A DNA stretch of 64,000 nt from Mycobacterium asiaticum. GTDB lineage: Bacteria > Actinomycetota > Actinomycetes > Mycobacteriales > Mycobacteriaceae. Under the pieces are notes generated by a model. That model was not told where the DNA came from. It saw only the letters and a program-made list of their open reading frames with translations, and searched no databases. The stretch lies in assembly GCF_001673635.1 (NCBI RefSeq), contig NZ_LZMH01000051.1:62001-126000 (forward strand), read 5' to 3'. The position numbers and the translations under genes were made by a program. This document shows positions 15,935 through 24,734 of the stretch, one piece after another; the first letter of the stretch is position 1; every line of letters begins with the position of its first letter.

Positions 15935-18834
15935 TTCGCCGCTCCGCGGCCCACCGCCTGCACCGAGGCGTGCTCGTGCAACGCCTGCTCCGCCTCGGGC
16001 GGCACGGGTTTGAGGTCGATGACGACCTTGCGCACGGTGCCGCTGAACGGGTACGGCGCCCTGTCCTCGTACTCCCGGTCGACGACGAGGCCGTTGTCGC
16101 GTCCGACGTCCAGTCCCGCGTAGGACGTGAAAGCCAGGCTGACCGTCTGGGGCAGCTCCCCTTCGCCGATACGACGGTCATTGGCCCACAACGTCACTCG
16201 GCCACCGGAGCCGACGACGGGCCGCTCGGTTTCGAACAGCATCCGCACGGTGACCGCGCCGGTGGGGATGGGTTCGGTGGACACCTGTCGATAGGTTTCG
16301 ATGCCGAGGTAGGAGTAGGTGTGGTGCAGCAGGCCCGCCTCGTCCACCCACAACGCGAACCCGCCCATGAAGTCGGCATTGGCGACGATCACGCCCTGCG
16401 CGCCGTCCTCGGGCACGAGCAGGTGCGCTTCGATCGCGTACGACCGCCCGAAGACGCGGGGCACCATGCCGCGCTGGATGTTCTGTATCCCGCCCTGGAA
16501 GGTGACCTGCGTGGTGGGCGGCAGCGGCGGCAGGTCACCGAACATCACTGCCAGCCCGCCCAGCAGCGGCAGCACCCGGTTGCGTTCGGCCTCTTCCCAC
16601 CACAGCTCCTGCAGCTCGGCGAGCTTCTCGGGGTGCTTGGCAGCAAGATTGTTGGCCTGCGAGAAGTCGCGCGGCAGGTAGTAGAGCTCCCACACGTCCT
16701 GGTCGGGGTCGTAGGTGCCGGGCGCGAACCGCGCCATGGTCTCCGGCGAGAGGTCCCACGGCGCCTTATCCAGCCGAGCGCAGGCCCACCAGCCGTCCTT
16801 GTACAGCGCGCGGCTGCCGAAGTTCTCGAAGTACTGCAGCGTGTGACGCTCCTCGGCCTTGGCGTCGGCGAAGGTGTGCAAGAAGCTGATTCCGTCCATC
16901 GGTTCCTGATCGAACCCGTCGACACTGACCGGTTCTGGTAGGCCGATGGCCTCCAGCACGGTGGGCGCGATGTCGATGCAGTGTGCGAACTGGCTGCGGA
17001 TCCCACTGCCGGCCGGGATGCGGCTGGGCCAGGCCACCACCATCGGGTCACGGGTGCCGCCGAGGTGACTGGCCATCTGTTTGCCCCACTGGAACGGGGT
17101 GTTGTTGGCGTGCGCCCAGCCGCTGGCGAAATGGGGTGCGGTGAATTCGTCGCCGAGCGCCTCGATACCGCCGTACTGCTCGATGAGCTCCAGTTGCCGG
17201 TCGGCGTCCAGGTCCAATCCGTTGAGGAAGGTCATCTCGTTGAACGAGCCGGTGTTGGTGCCCTCCATGCTGGCACCGTTGTCTCCCCAGATGTAGAACA
17301 CCAGGGTGTTGTCCGACTCGCCAAGGTCGTCGATCGCGTCCAGCAGCCGGCCCACGTTCCAGTCGGCGTTCTCCGAGAACCCGGCAAACACCTCCATCTG
17401 ACGGGCATAAAGCTTGCGCTGACTTTCCGAGAGGCTGTCCCACGCCGGGAACAGTTCCGGGCGTTCGGTGAGCTCGGCCTCCGGCGGGATGATCCCTAGC
17501 TGCTTCTGACGCTCAAATGTCTTCTGCCGGTACACATCCCAGCCCTCGTCGAACTGCCCCTTGTACTTGTCGGCCCACTCCTTGAACACGTGGTGCGGTG
17601 CGTGGGTGGCACCGGTCGAGTAGTACAACATCCAGGGCTTGGTGGCGTTCTGCGCACGCACGGTGTGCAGCCATTCGACGGCCTTGTCGGTGAGGTCGTC
17701 GGGGAAGAAGTAGGGGCGGCCATCGTCGCCCTGCGGAATGCCGATGACCGTGTTGTCCTGGCTGATGATCGGGTCGTATTGGCCCGCGGCCCCCGACGGG
17801 AAGCCCCAGAAGTGGTCGAATCCCCAGCCGATCGGCCAGTTGTCGAACGGCCCCGCCGCGCCCTGGACGTTGTCCGGAGTCAGGTGCCATTTGCCGAAAG
17901 CGCCTGTCACATAACCGTTGTCGCGCAGGATCCGGGGCAGCGCGGCGCAACTGCGCGGCTTGACCGTCGAGTAGCCAGGGTACGGGCCAGGAAACTCGCA
18001 CACCGATCCGAAGCCGACACGGTGATGGTTGCGGCCGGTCAGCAGCGCCGCGCGGGTAGGCGAGCAGACCGCGGTGACGTGAAAGCGGTTGTAGGCCAGG
18101 CCGGTCTCGGCCACCCGGGACAGGGTCGGGGTGTGGATGCCGCCACCGAAGGTGTCCGGACCGCCGAAGCCCGCGTCGTCGATGAGCACGATCAGCACGT
18201 TGGGCGCGCCCGCCGGCGCGGCGGCACCGGGCACGATCGTCCAGTCACCGACCGACTCGGCTACGGTGCGCCCGATGGTGCCACCGAAGTTGCCGGGCGG
18301 TATCGGCAGCCTGGTGCGGTCCGGGTTGAACTTGCCCATCGCCTGTTGCAGCGCGGACCCGAGCGCCCGCAGCGACGAACGGCTGAGTTCGGCAACGGAT
18401 TTCATCGGCGAACCGGCCAGGGTTTGTTCCACCGGCAGGCGCCCCCGCGCAGGCGTGACGGCGATGATCAGGGCGCTGCCCGCGGCCAGCGCTTGGCCGA
18501 TCTTGTCGGCCAGCCCGCTCTTGATCCGATGGTGGGCGAACGTGCCGGCCAGCGCACCGGCCGCGGCGCCCACCGCCGTCGACGCCAGCAGCGCCGGCGA
18601 GAAGAGCCCGACGGCCAGCCCCGCGCCCGCACCGAGCGCCGCGCCCCGGCGACCGAGCTTGTTCCCGGTGTCCAGCACCACGTCGTTGCCATCGGCGTCC
18701 TTGCCCACCAGCACCGCGCCCTGCAGCGGCAGCGTGTCGGCGTTGGCCCGCCCGGTCAGGTTCTCGAAGTCACCGCGGGCAGCGTCGAGATCCTGGTATC
18801 CGGCGACGATTACCAGCGCATTCTCTTCACTCAT
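15931..18834 (-). CDS. atsB: Arylsulfatase AtsB with N-terminal glycine-zipper domain
   Basis: A 967-residue protein in two parts. Residues 1-125 form a DUF1269-like/glycine-zipper domain (repeated G and A at 66-98, possible membrane hairpin). From about 208 a type I sulfatase follows: N-V-L-I-V-L-I-D-D with metal-binding Asp219-220 and C-S-P-T-R with Cys257, the formylglycine site. A lectin-like beta region forms the C-terminus. Sulfatases hydrolyse sulfate esters; the substrate is unknown. There is no Sec signal. The start has AGGAAGG upstream and overlaps the pseudouridine synthase stop (ATGA). Length matches Mtb AtsB. Confidence 0.93.
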   Translation of the reverse strand: MSEENALVIVAGYQDLDAARGDFENLTGRANADTLPLQGAVLVGKDADGNDVVLDTGNKLGRRGAALGAGAGLAVGLFSPALLASTAVGAAAGALAGTFAHHRIKSGLADKIGQALAAGSALIIAVTPARGRLPVEQTLAGSPMKSVAELSRSSLRALGSALQQAMGKFNPDRTRLPIPPGNFGGTIGRTVAESVGDWTIVPGAAAPAGAPNVLIVLIDDAGFGGPDTFGGGIHTPTLSRVAETGLAYNRFHVTAVCSPTRAALLTGRNHHRVGFGSVCEFPGPYPGYSTVKPRSCAALPRILRDNGYVTGAFGKWHLTPDNVQGAAGPFDNWPIGWGFDHFWGFPSGAAGQYDPIISQDNTVIGIPQGDDGRPYFFPDDLTDKAVEWLHTVRAQNATKPWMLYYSTGATHAPHHVFKEWADKYKGQFDEGWDVYRQKTFERQKQLGIIPPEAELTERPELFPAWDSLSESQRKLYARQMEVFAGFSENADWNVGRLLDAIDDLGESDNTLVFYIWGDNGASMEGTNTGSFNEMTFLNGLDLDADRQLELIEQYGGIEALGDEFTAPHFASGWAHANNTPFQWGKQMASHLGGTRDPMVVAWPSRIPAGSGIRSQFAHCIDIAPTVLEAIGLPEPVSVDGFDQEPMDGISFLHTFADAKAEERHTLQYFENFGSRALYKDGWWACARLDKAPWDLSPETMARFAPGTYDPDQDVWELYYLPRDFSQANNLAAKHPEKLAELQELWWEEAERNRVLPLLGGLAVMFGDLPPLPPTTQVTFQGGIQNIQRGMVPRVFGRSYAIEAHLLVPEDGAQGVIVANADFMGGFALWVDEAGLLHHTYSYLGIETYRQVSTEPIPTGAVTVRMLFETERPVVGSGGRVTLWANDRRIGEGELPQTVSLAFTSYAGLDVGRDNGLVVDREYEDRAPYPFSGTVRKVVIDLKPVPPEAEQALHEHASVQAVGRGAAN

Positions 18835-19697
18835 AGCGACCCTTCCTCTCGTCGGCTGATGAACTCGCGGCGTGACCCCGTGATTGGGTCGTCGAACTCG
18901 ATGCCCTGCGCCAGTAGTTGCAGCGGCGTGCTGAAGTCGTCGTCCGGTACGGGAACGATGTTGGGGTACAACGAGTCTCCCAGTATCGGCACCCCGAGCC
19001 CCGCCATGTGCAGCCGCAGCTGGTGGGTACGGCCGGTACGCGGGGTCAGCCGGTACAAGCCGTCCGGCGAGATCAGCTCGATGAGCGTCTCGGCGTTCGG
19101 CTCACCCGGCACCACCACGGCCTGTAACTGCCCGCGGCGCTTGACGATTCGGTTAGACACCAGTTGCGGCAGTACCAGTTGCGGGTCGACCGTCGCGCGG
19201 GCCAGATACGTCTTGCGCACCTCGCCGCGCGCGAAAAGTGTTTGGTACCTGCCCCTTAACTCGCGCCGGGTGGTGAACAGCAGCACCCCGGCGGTCAGCC
19301 GGTCCAACCGGTGTGCCGGGCTGAGTTCCGGTAGATCCAGTTCACGGCGCAGGCGCACCAGCGCGGTCTGCGCCACGTGGCGGCCCCGGGGCATGGTGGC
19401 CAAGAAGTGCGGTTTATCGACGACGACGATGTCGTCGTCGCGGTGCAGCACCTCGATTCCGAACGGCACCGGCACCTCTTGCGGCAGGTCCCGGTAGAGA
19501 TACACGCTCGCCCCGGCGGGCAGCACCGTCGTGTCGTCGACCGCCACACCGTCGGCGTCGACGACTTCTCCGGCAATGACTTTCGCCCGCGCCGCGGCGC
19601 CGAACCGGGTGGTCAGCTCGGTCAGCACCGTGCCGCCGTGCAGCCGGACGCGCGCCGGCCCCAGTCCGTCGCGAACCGGAAGCGGCGCGGGCCTCAA
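18831..19697 (-). CDS. RluA-family RNA pseudouridine synthase (Rv3300c type)
   Basis: A 288-residue protein with the RluA/RsuA catalytic motif H-R-L-D-R at 129-133, the nucleophile being Asp132. K-T-Y-L-A-R, R-T-G-R-T-H-Q-L-R and L-G-D-S-L-Y follow. It isomerises uridine in rRNA or tRNA; the target is not predictable. The frame opens at TTG 19697, overlapping the glpD2 stop as TTGA, so a coupled TTG start is likely. It also overlaps atsB by four bases. The run glpD2-synthase-atsB is therefore a tightly packed operon of unrelated activities. Confidence 0.9.
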   Translation of the reverse strand: MRPAPLPVRDGLGPARVRLHGGTVLTELTTRFGAAARAKVIAGEVVDADGVAVDDTTVLPAGASVYLYRDLPQEVPVPFGIEVLHRDDDIVVVDKPHFLATMPRGRHVAQTALVRLRRELDLPELSPAHRLDRLTAGVLLFTTRRELRGRYQTLFARGEVRKTYLARATVDPQLVLPQLVSNRIVKRRGQLQAVVVPGEPNAETLIELISPDGLYRLTPRTGRTHQLRLHMAGLGVPILGDSLYPNIVPVPDDDFSTPLQLLAQGIEFDDPITGSRREFISRREEGSL

Positions 19698-21433
19698 TTG
19701 AGCGGTACCGGCTCGAGGATCTCGGCCCGCGCCTCGGGTGCGCTGGCGCGCAGCTCGTCGGCGGACACGTCGTCGGGCTGGGCCTGGGAGAGGACTTCCG
19801 CCTCCACCCGCGCCTTGTAGTTGGCGACCTCGCGGTCCACGTCGGCTGAACTCCAGCCCAGCACCGGGGCTACCAGCTCGGCCACCTCGCGCGCGCAGTC
19901 GACGCCGCGGTGCGAGTACTCGATCGAGATCCGCATGCGCCGCGCCAGGATGTCCTCGAGGTGCAGCGCCCCCTCCGCGGCGACCGCGTACAGGGCCTCC
20001 ACCTTCAGATAGCCGGGTGCCTCTTTGATCGGGCCCAGCAGGCTGGGATCCTTCGCCGCCAATGCCAGTACCTCGTCGATCAACGACCCGTAGCGGTCCA
20101 GCAGGTGGCGCACCCGGTAGGGGTGCAGGCCCCGCATCGCGCCGACATTCTCGGTCTGGTTGATCAGGGCGAAGTAGCCGTCGGCGCCCATCAGGGGAAC
20201 CTTCTGGGTGATCGACGGCGCCACCCGGGCCGGGATGAACTCGGCCGCCGCGTCCACCGCGTCCGCCGCCATCACCCGGTAGGTGGTGTATTTGCCGCCG
20301 GCGATGGCGACCAGACCGGCCGCCGGCACCGCGACCGCATGCTCGCGGGACAGCTTGGAGGTCTCCTCGCTCTCCCCGGCCAGCAACGGGCGCAACCCGG
20401 CGTACACCCCATCGATATCGGCATGCGTGAGCGGGGTCGCGAGCACGGTGTTGACGGTGCCCAGGATGTAGTCGATGTCCGCCTTGGTCGCCGCCGGATG
20501 GGCGAGGTCGAGGTTCCAGTCGGTGTCGGTGGTGCCGATGATCCAGTGGCTACCCCACGGGATGACGAACATGACCGACTTCTCGGTGCGCAGGATGATC
20601 GCGACGTCGCTGACGATGCGGTCGCGGGGAACCACCACGTGCACGCCCTTGGAGGCGCGCACCTTGAAGCGGCCGCGCTGCTTGGACAGCGCCTGGATCT
20701 CGTCGGTCCACACGCCGGTCGCGTTGATCACCACGTGACCGCGGACCTCGGTGATCTCGCCGTCCTCGGAGTCGCGCACCCGTACGCCGGTGACCCGGTC
20801 CCCCTCCCGCAGCAACGCCACCACCTGCGTGGAGGAGCGCACCACCGCGCCGTAATGGGCCGCGGTCCGCGCGACCGTCATGGTGTGTCGGGCGTCGTCG
20901 ACGACGGTGTCGTAGTACCGGATACCGCCGATCAGCGAGCTGCGCTTGAGTCCCGGACTCAACCGCAACGCCCCCGCCCTGGTCATGTGCTTCTGCGCCG
21001 GGACCGACTTCGCGCCACCCAGGCTGTCGTAGAGGAAGATGCCCGCGGCGATATACGGGCGCTCCCACACGCGCTTTGTCAGCGGAAACAGGAACGGCAT
21101 CGGTTTGACCAGATGGGGCGCCAGCGTGGTCAGCGACAGCTCGCGTTCGTAGAGGGCCTCGCGCACCAGGCCGAACTCGAGTTGTTCCAGGTAGCGCAGG
21201 CCGCCGTGGAACATCTTGGACGAGCGACTCGATGTGCCGGAGGCGAAGTCGCGCGCTTCGACCAGCGCGACCTTAAGTCCGCGGGTGGCCGCATCCAGGG
21301 CGCAGCCGGAGCCCACCACACCGCCGCCGATGACGACTACGTCGAACTGTTCGGTACCGAGCCGCTGCCAGGCCGCCGCGCGCTGCTCAGGTCCCAGCGA
21401 AGCGGCAGGCTCGTTCTCGATCGGGTTGCTCAC
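19694..21433 (-). CDS. glpD2: FAD-dependent glycerol-3-phosphate dehydrogenase GlpD2
   Basis: This 579-residue membrane-associated flavoprotein oxidises glycerol-3-phosphate to dihydroxyacetone phosphate and feeds electrons to quinone. The FAD-binding G-G-G-V-V-G-S-G is at about residues 26-33. G-T-S-S-R-S-S-K-M-F-H-G-G-L-R-Y-L and G-T-T-D-T-D-W are family signatures. GTG 21433 is chosen because AGGAG lies 11 bases upstream and Mtb GlpD2 begins M-S-N-P. The frame extends to 21481. It heads a coupled operon with the synthase and atsB. Confidence 0.95.
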   Translation of the reverse strand: MSNPIENEPAASLGPEQRAAAWQRLGTEQFDVVVIGGGVVGSGCALDAATRGLKVALVEARDFASGTSSRSSKMFHGGLRYLEQLEFGLVREALYERELSLTTLAPHLVKPMPFLFPLTKRVWERPYIAAGIFLYDSLGGAKSVPAQKHMTRAGALRLSPGLKRSSLIGGIRYYDTVVDDARHTMTVARTAAHYGAVVRSSTQVVALLREGDRVTGVRVRDSEDGEITEVRGHVVINATGVWTDEIQALSKQRGRFKVRASKGVHVVVPRDRIVSDVAIILRTEKSVMFVIPWGSHWIIGTTDTDWNLDLAHPAATKADIDYILGTVNTVLATPLTHADIDGVYAGLRPLLAGESEETSKLSREHAVAVPAAGLVAIAGGKYTTYRVMAADAVDAAAEFIPARVAPSITQKVPLMGADGYFALINQTENVGAMRGLHPYRVRHLLDRYGSLIDEVLALAAKDPSLLGPIKEAPGYLKVEALYAVAAEGALHLEDILARRMRISIEYSHRGVDCAREVAELVAPVLGWSSADVDREVANYKARVEAEVLSQAQPDDVSADELRASAPEARAEILEPVPLN

Positions 21434-21531
21434 GACAACAGGCTCCTGTCGGTTACTCGTCGGTAAGCGGTGCTCAGGCAAGGTTAGTTGCTTCGCGGTC
21501 CGAGAGTCGGCCTTCGCTGTTTGAATTCGGC

Positions 21532-22944
21532 CTAATCCAGATCGTCATGCGCCATCAGGCGCCGGGCGGCCTCGGTGATCGACCCGGACAGCGACGGGTA
21601 GACCGCGAGCGTCTGGGCCAACTCGTTGACCGTGATGCGGTTGGTCACAGCCACCGCGATCGGCAGGATCAGCTCGGAGGCGATCGGCGCGACCACCACG
21701 CCGCCGATCACCACGCCGGTGGACTTGCGGCAGAAGATCTTGACGAAACCCTGCCGCAGCCCGGACATTTTGGCGCGGGCATTGGTGTGCAGCGGCAACA
21801 TGATGGTGCGCGCGCTGAACGATCCGTCGTCGATGGCCGACTGCGGAACGCCGACGGCGGCGATCTCCGGCCGGGTGAACACCGTCGCGGCGACGGTGCG
21901 CAGCCGGATCGGGCTGACTCCTTCGCCCAAGGCGTGATACATCGCGATGCGACCCTGCATCGCGGCCACCGAGGCCAGCAGCAACAGGCCGGTGCAGTCG
22001 CCCGCCGCGTAAATGCCCGGCACTGAAGTCCGCGACACCCGGTCCACCTTCAGGTAGTCGCCAGGAGCGAGCTCGATGCCCACGCGTTCCAGGCCGAGGC
22101 CGCTGGTGTTGGGCACCGAGCCGATGGTCATCAGGGCGTGGCTGCCTTCGACGGTGCGCCCGTCGGTCATGGTCACCAGGACGCCGGCGTCGGTGCGCTT
22201 GACCGATTCGGCGCGGGCATTCTTGAACAGCTGCACGCCGCGTTCGGCGAACGATTCCTCCAGGACCGCGGCCGCGTCGGCGTCCTCGTAGGGCAGCACC
22301 CGGTCCCGGCTGGCGGCCACACTGACCTGCACGCCCAGCTCGGTGTAGGCGTGGACGAACTCGGCGCCGGTGACGCCCGAGCCCACCACGATCAGGTGTT
22401 CCGGCAATTCTTTGAGGTCGTAGAGCTGGCGCCAGGTCAGGATCCGCTCGCCGTCGGGCTGGGCCGAGGGCAGCACCCGCGGACTGGCACCCGTGGCGAT
22501 CAGCACGAAGTCGGCGTCGTACTCGGTGACGGTGCCGTCCGCGGCGGTTGCCTTGATGCGGTGCCCTGCGAGGCCGGGAACCGGATCGATCAGCTCGCCG
22601 CGCCCGGCGACCAGTTGGACGCCCACATCGCGCAGCTGGGTCGCGATGTCGTCGGACTGTTCGGCGGCCAGGCGCCGGACCCGGGTATGGATCTGCGCCA
22701 GATCGATTTTCGCGTCGTCGATGTCGATGTCGAAGCCCAGCCGTGGCGCGCGGCGCAGTTCGGTGCGCAGCCAGGTCGAGGCGATGAACGTCTTGGACGG
22801 CACGCAGTCGTCGGTGACCGCCGCTCCGCCGATGCCGTGGGAGTCGATCACGGTGACTTGGACGTCGGGGCGGGCGTTGGCGGCCACCAGGGCGGCTTCG
22901 TACCCGGCTGGGCCACCGCCGAGGATCACGATGCTAGTCACCAC
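21532..22944 (-). CDS. lpdA: NAD(P)H quinone reductase LpdA (lipoamide dehydrogenase homologue without redox disulfide)
   Basis: A 470-residue flavoprotein disulfide reductase fold: FAD motif G-G-G-P-A-G-Y-E near the N-terminus, G-S-G-V-T-G-A-E in the NAD domain, Y-A-A-G-D-C-T-G. The usual C-x4-C redox pair is replaced by A-V-T-D-D-C: only the second cysteine remains, and the C-terminal catalytic His-Glu pair is absent. Mtb LpdA has the same losses and works as a quinone reductase, so that function is inferred. It lacks the roughly 20-residue tail that I recall in Mtb LpdA. The start is one of two adjacent GTG codons. Confidence 0.92.
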   Translation of the reverse strand: MVTSIVILGGGPAGYEAALVAANARPDVQVTVIDSHGIGGAAVTDDCVPSKTFIASTWLRTELRRAPRLGFDIDIDDAKIDLAQIHTRVRRLAAEQSDDIATQLRDVGVQLVAGRGELIDPVPGLAGHRIKATAADGTVTEYDADFVLIATGASPRVLPSAQPDGERILTWRQLYDLKELPEHLIVVGSGVTGAEFVHAYTELGVQVSVAASRDRVLPYEDADAAAVLEESFAERGVQLFKNARAESVKRTDAGVLVTMTDGRTVEGSHALMTIGSVPNTSGLGLERVGIELAPGDYLKVDRVSRTSVPGIYAAGDCTGLLLLASVAAMQGRIAMYHALGEGVSPIRLRTVAATVFTRPEIAAVGVPQSAIDDGSFSARTIMLPLHTNARAKMSGLRQGFVKIFCRKSTGVVIGGVVVAPIASELILPIAVAVTNRITVNELAQTLAVYPSLSGSITEAARRLMAHDDLD

Positions 22945-22952
22945 TTGAACCT

Positions 22953-23028
22953 AGCGTTGCGACGATGCGGCCGCCGGGCGGCCGAGAAGGAGCCGCGCCA
23001 TCAAACCCAGCGTTGCGACGATGCGGCC
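22953..23028. repeat. Perfect 20-bp direct repeat
   Basis: AGCGTTGCGACGATGCGGCC occurs at 22953-22972 and again at 23009-23028, a 56-base period, in the gap between lpdA and the divergent gene at 23113. The sequence between the copies is GC-rich and non-coding. It may be a short variable repeat or duplicated control site; nothing further can be said. Confidence 0.8.
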
Positions 23029-23100
23029 AGCGGTCGAGCAGCGGGGAATTCACGTCGGCGGGCGCAGCCTGGAACGTGCAGGGAGCCCCACCGCGCCGTC

Positions 23101-23106
23101 TAAGCT
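23101..23106 (+). promoter_or_regulatory. -10 box of a leaderless gene
   Basis: TAAGCT fits TANNNT and ends six bases before GTG 23113, which has no ribosome-binding site. Transcription is expected to start at or next to the GTG. Confidence 0.45.
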
Positions 23107-23112
23107 TTCCCC

Positions 23113-23592
23113 GTGCCGCTTTACGCCGCGTACGGATCGAATATGCATCCCGAGCAGATGCTCATGCGCGCACCGCACTCGCCGATGGCCGGAACTGGCT
23201 GGTTGCCGGGGTGGCGGCTGACGTTCGGCGGCGAGGACATCGGCTGGGAAGGCGCGCTGGCGACAGTGGTCGAGGACCCCGATTCGCGGGTGTTCGTCGT
23301 GCTCTACGACATGACCCCAGCCGACGAGATGAACCTGGACCGCTGGGAAGGCTCCGAGTTCGGCGTGCACAAGAAGATCCGGTGCCGGGTGGAGCGTGAA
23401 ACGTCGGACACCGACATTGATCCCGTGCTGGCGTGGCTGTATGTGCTGGATGCGTGGGAGGGTGGACTGCCGTCGGCGCGGTATCTGGGAGTAATGGCTG
23501 ACGCCGCCGAAATCGCCGGAGCGCCGGCGGAATATGTGCACGATCTGCGCACCCGGCCCGCCCGCAATATCGGCCCGGGAACCAGCGGTTAG
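23113..23592 (+). CDS. Gamma-glutamylcyclotransferase-like (GGCT/AIG2-fold) protein (Rv3304 type)
   Basis: This 159-residue protein begins with the Y-A-A-Y-G-S-N-M motif that binds substrate in gamma-glutamylcyclotransferases. G-W-R-L-T-F and a central acidic D-E-M-N-L-D-R-W-E-G follow, where the Glu after W is the likely catalytic acid of this fold. It may release 5-oxoproline from a gamma-glutamyl compound, but the substrate is unknown. The GTG start is probably leaderless. It converges on the DUF559-like gene, with a bidirectional terminator between. Confidence 0.8.
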   Translation: MPLYAAYGSNMHPEQMLMRAPHSPMAGTGWLPGWRLTFGGEDIGWEGALATVVEDPDSRVFVVLYDMTPADEMNLDRWEGSEFGVHKKIRCRVERETSDTDIDPVLAWLYVLDAWEGGLPSARYLGVMADAAEIAGAPAEYVHDLRTRPARNIGPGTSG

Positions 23593-23648
23593 GTCTCTTC
23601 CCGCGTAGGTCTCGCATCCGGCCGCCGCTGGCCATTCCTGCCACGAAC

Positions 23649-23696
23649 GTGCGTAGATGTCCGGCGACACGCCGCCGCGGCTGGCAATCTACGCAC
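23649..23696. terminator. Bidirectional terminator-like inverted repeat between convergent genes
   Basis: GTGCGTAGAT (23649-23658) pairs with ATCTACGCAC (23687-23696). The loop carries CGACACGCCG, which also occurs in three other inverted repeats of this window. The position between convergent stops fits the tuberculosis-type rho-independent terminators that lack a U-tract. Confidence 0.6.
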
Positions 23697-23709
23697 CCTC
23701 GCGCGCCGC

Positions 23710-24597
23710 TCAGGCCGCCATCGCGCGCTCCATCCGCGCTCTGAGCCGTCGGACGAGATCGCTGGGATACCGGCGCACGTCCTCGGCGACGATCGGGACG
23801 ACCACCCAGTTGAGGTCCTGAGCTGCCGTCCAGCGGTCGCGGTCGTTGAGGAATGCCGCCGGGCCGCTGTGCCAGTCGAGGCCGTCGTACTCGGCGACGA
23901 GTCGGTATTGCGGCCACGCGAAGTCGAACCGCCGAAGCTTGCCGGAAAGGTCGACGATCTCGTACTGCAACAACGGGGTCGGCAATCCGCCGTCGATCAT
24001 GACCAGCCTCGCTTCGCTCTCCATCGGGGACTCCGCTAGCGGCGAGGCAAGCGCCAATAGTTCGCGGACGTGCACGATGCCACGGCGACCGGCTTGCAAC
24101 TCGACGACGCGCGCCAGATCGCTGCGGCTACAGGCATTGCTGCGTAGCGCGGCGTCCAGCGTGGCCAACGTACGGGGCCGGCGCAGTGTGCGGGCCACTT
24201 CGATCGCCGTCCAGGCGGGCGTGGTGACTGGTCGACCGGCAAGCACTTTCAGCGGCGCGCCGTTGCGCCGATGCACGACCAGGCCCGGAGCCGGCCGCAG
24301 CTGTCGGCGAATGGGATTGAGCACGTGCACATCTGAGGTGCGCTCGGTGTCAAAGCCGTATGCCGCTGCGGCGGTACCCATACACGCCGCAACTGTCGTG
24401 CCGGCGGCCAAGTCGAGTCCACGCAACCGCTGGGCCGTCGTGGGAGTGCCTCGGCAGTAGACGCCATACCAAACCCGTTGCAGCGCAGCACAGTTCAAAT
24501 GCACCCCGAGCTCGCGACGGGTTAGGAACTTCCGGACTTGCGCGGCGGTCGCGACTCCGCCTTGGGCGGCCAGCAGTTGGTCGAGGTCTGCATTCAT
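23710..24597 (-). CDS. AbiEi-like N-terminal / DUF559 (Vsr-like) protein
   Basis: A 295-residue protein. The N-terminal 70 residues (L-L-A-A-Q-G-G-V-A-T-A-A-Q-V, R-R-E-L-G, W-Y-G-V-Y) resemble the winged-helix AbiEi antitoxin domain. The C-terminal 100 residues look like a restriction-endonuclease-fold DUF559 domain: E-S-E-A-R, R-R-F-D-F-A-W-P, V-A-E-Y-D-G, W-x-V-V-P. No toxin gene is adjacent, so it is not a complete type IV toxin-antitoxin pair. Such solo proteins are common in mycobacteria and their function is unknown. ATG 24597 starts the recognisable domain. Confidence 0.75.
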   Translation of the reverse strand: MNADLDQLLAAQGGVATAAQVRKFLTRRELGVHLNCAALQRVWYGVYCRGTPTTAQRLRGLDLAAGTTVAACMGTAAAAYGFDTERTSDVHVLNPIRRQLRPAPGLVVHRRNGAPLKVLAGRPVTTPAWTAIEVARTLRRPRTLATLDAALRSNACSRSDLARVVELQAGRRGIVHVRELLALASPLAESPMESEARLVMIDGGLPTPLLQYEIVDLSGKLRRFDFAWPQYRLVAEYDGLDWHSGPAAFLNDRDRWTAAQDLNWVVVPIVAEDVRRYPSDLVRRLRARMERAMAA

Positions 24598-24640
24598 GCC
24601 GGATATCGTCGGAGCCCGTTCAGACCCACACAATTCACCG

Positions 24641-24704
24641 CGCGAAGGTGCGAAGAATGCCGGCGAGCGCGGCGTGTCGCCGGACATCTACGCACGCTCG
24701 CGCG
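24641..24704. terminator. Imperfect inverted repeat downstream of amiA1
   Basis: GTGCGAAGAAT (24648-24658) pairs imperfectly with ATCTACGCAC (24686-24695), flanked by CGCGAAG and CTCGCG. The loop contains CGGCGTGTCG, the reverse complement of the motif in the 23649 repeat. It lies downstream of minus-strand amiA1 and upstream of the DUF559 gene. It is probably a degraded member of the terminator family. Confidence 0.4.
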
Positions 24705-24734
24705 GAAGGGGAGGGCCCCGCGGAGCAAGGGCGT

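Noticed and set aside
17590-19497. 635-codon plus-strand frame opposite atsB and the pseudouridine synthase
   Set aside because: It spans the antisense of two conserved genes and has the same arginine-rich composition as other shadows.
19910-21466. 518-codon plus-strand frame opposite glpD2
   Set aside because: Antisense of a conserved enzyme; no recognisable domains.
21532-22944. True lipoamide dehydrogenase of a 2-oxoacid complex
   Set aside because: Missing one redox Cys and the C-terminal catalytic pair; no dehydrogenase-complex genes nearby.
23710-24597. Complete type IV toxin-antitoxin system
   Set aside because: Only the AbiEi-like protein is present; no nucleotidyltransferase (AbiEii) toxin gene adjacent.
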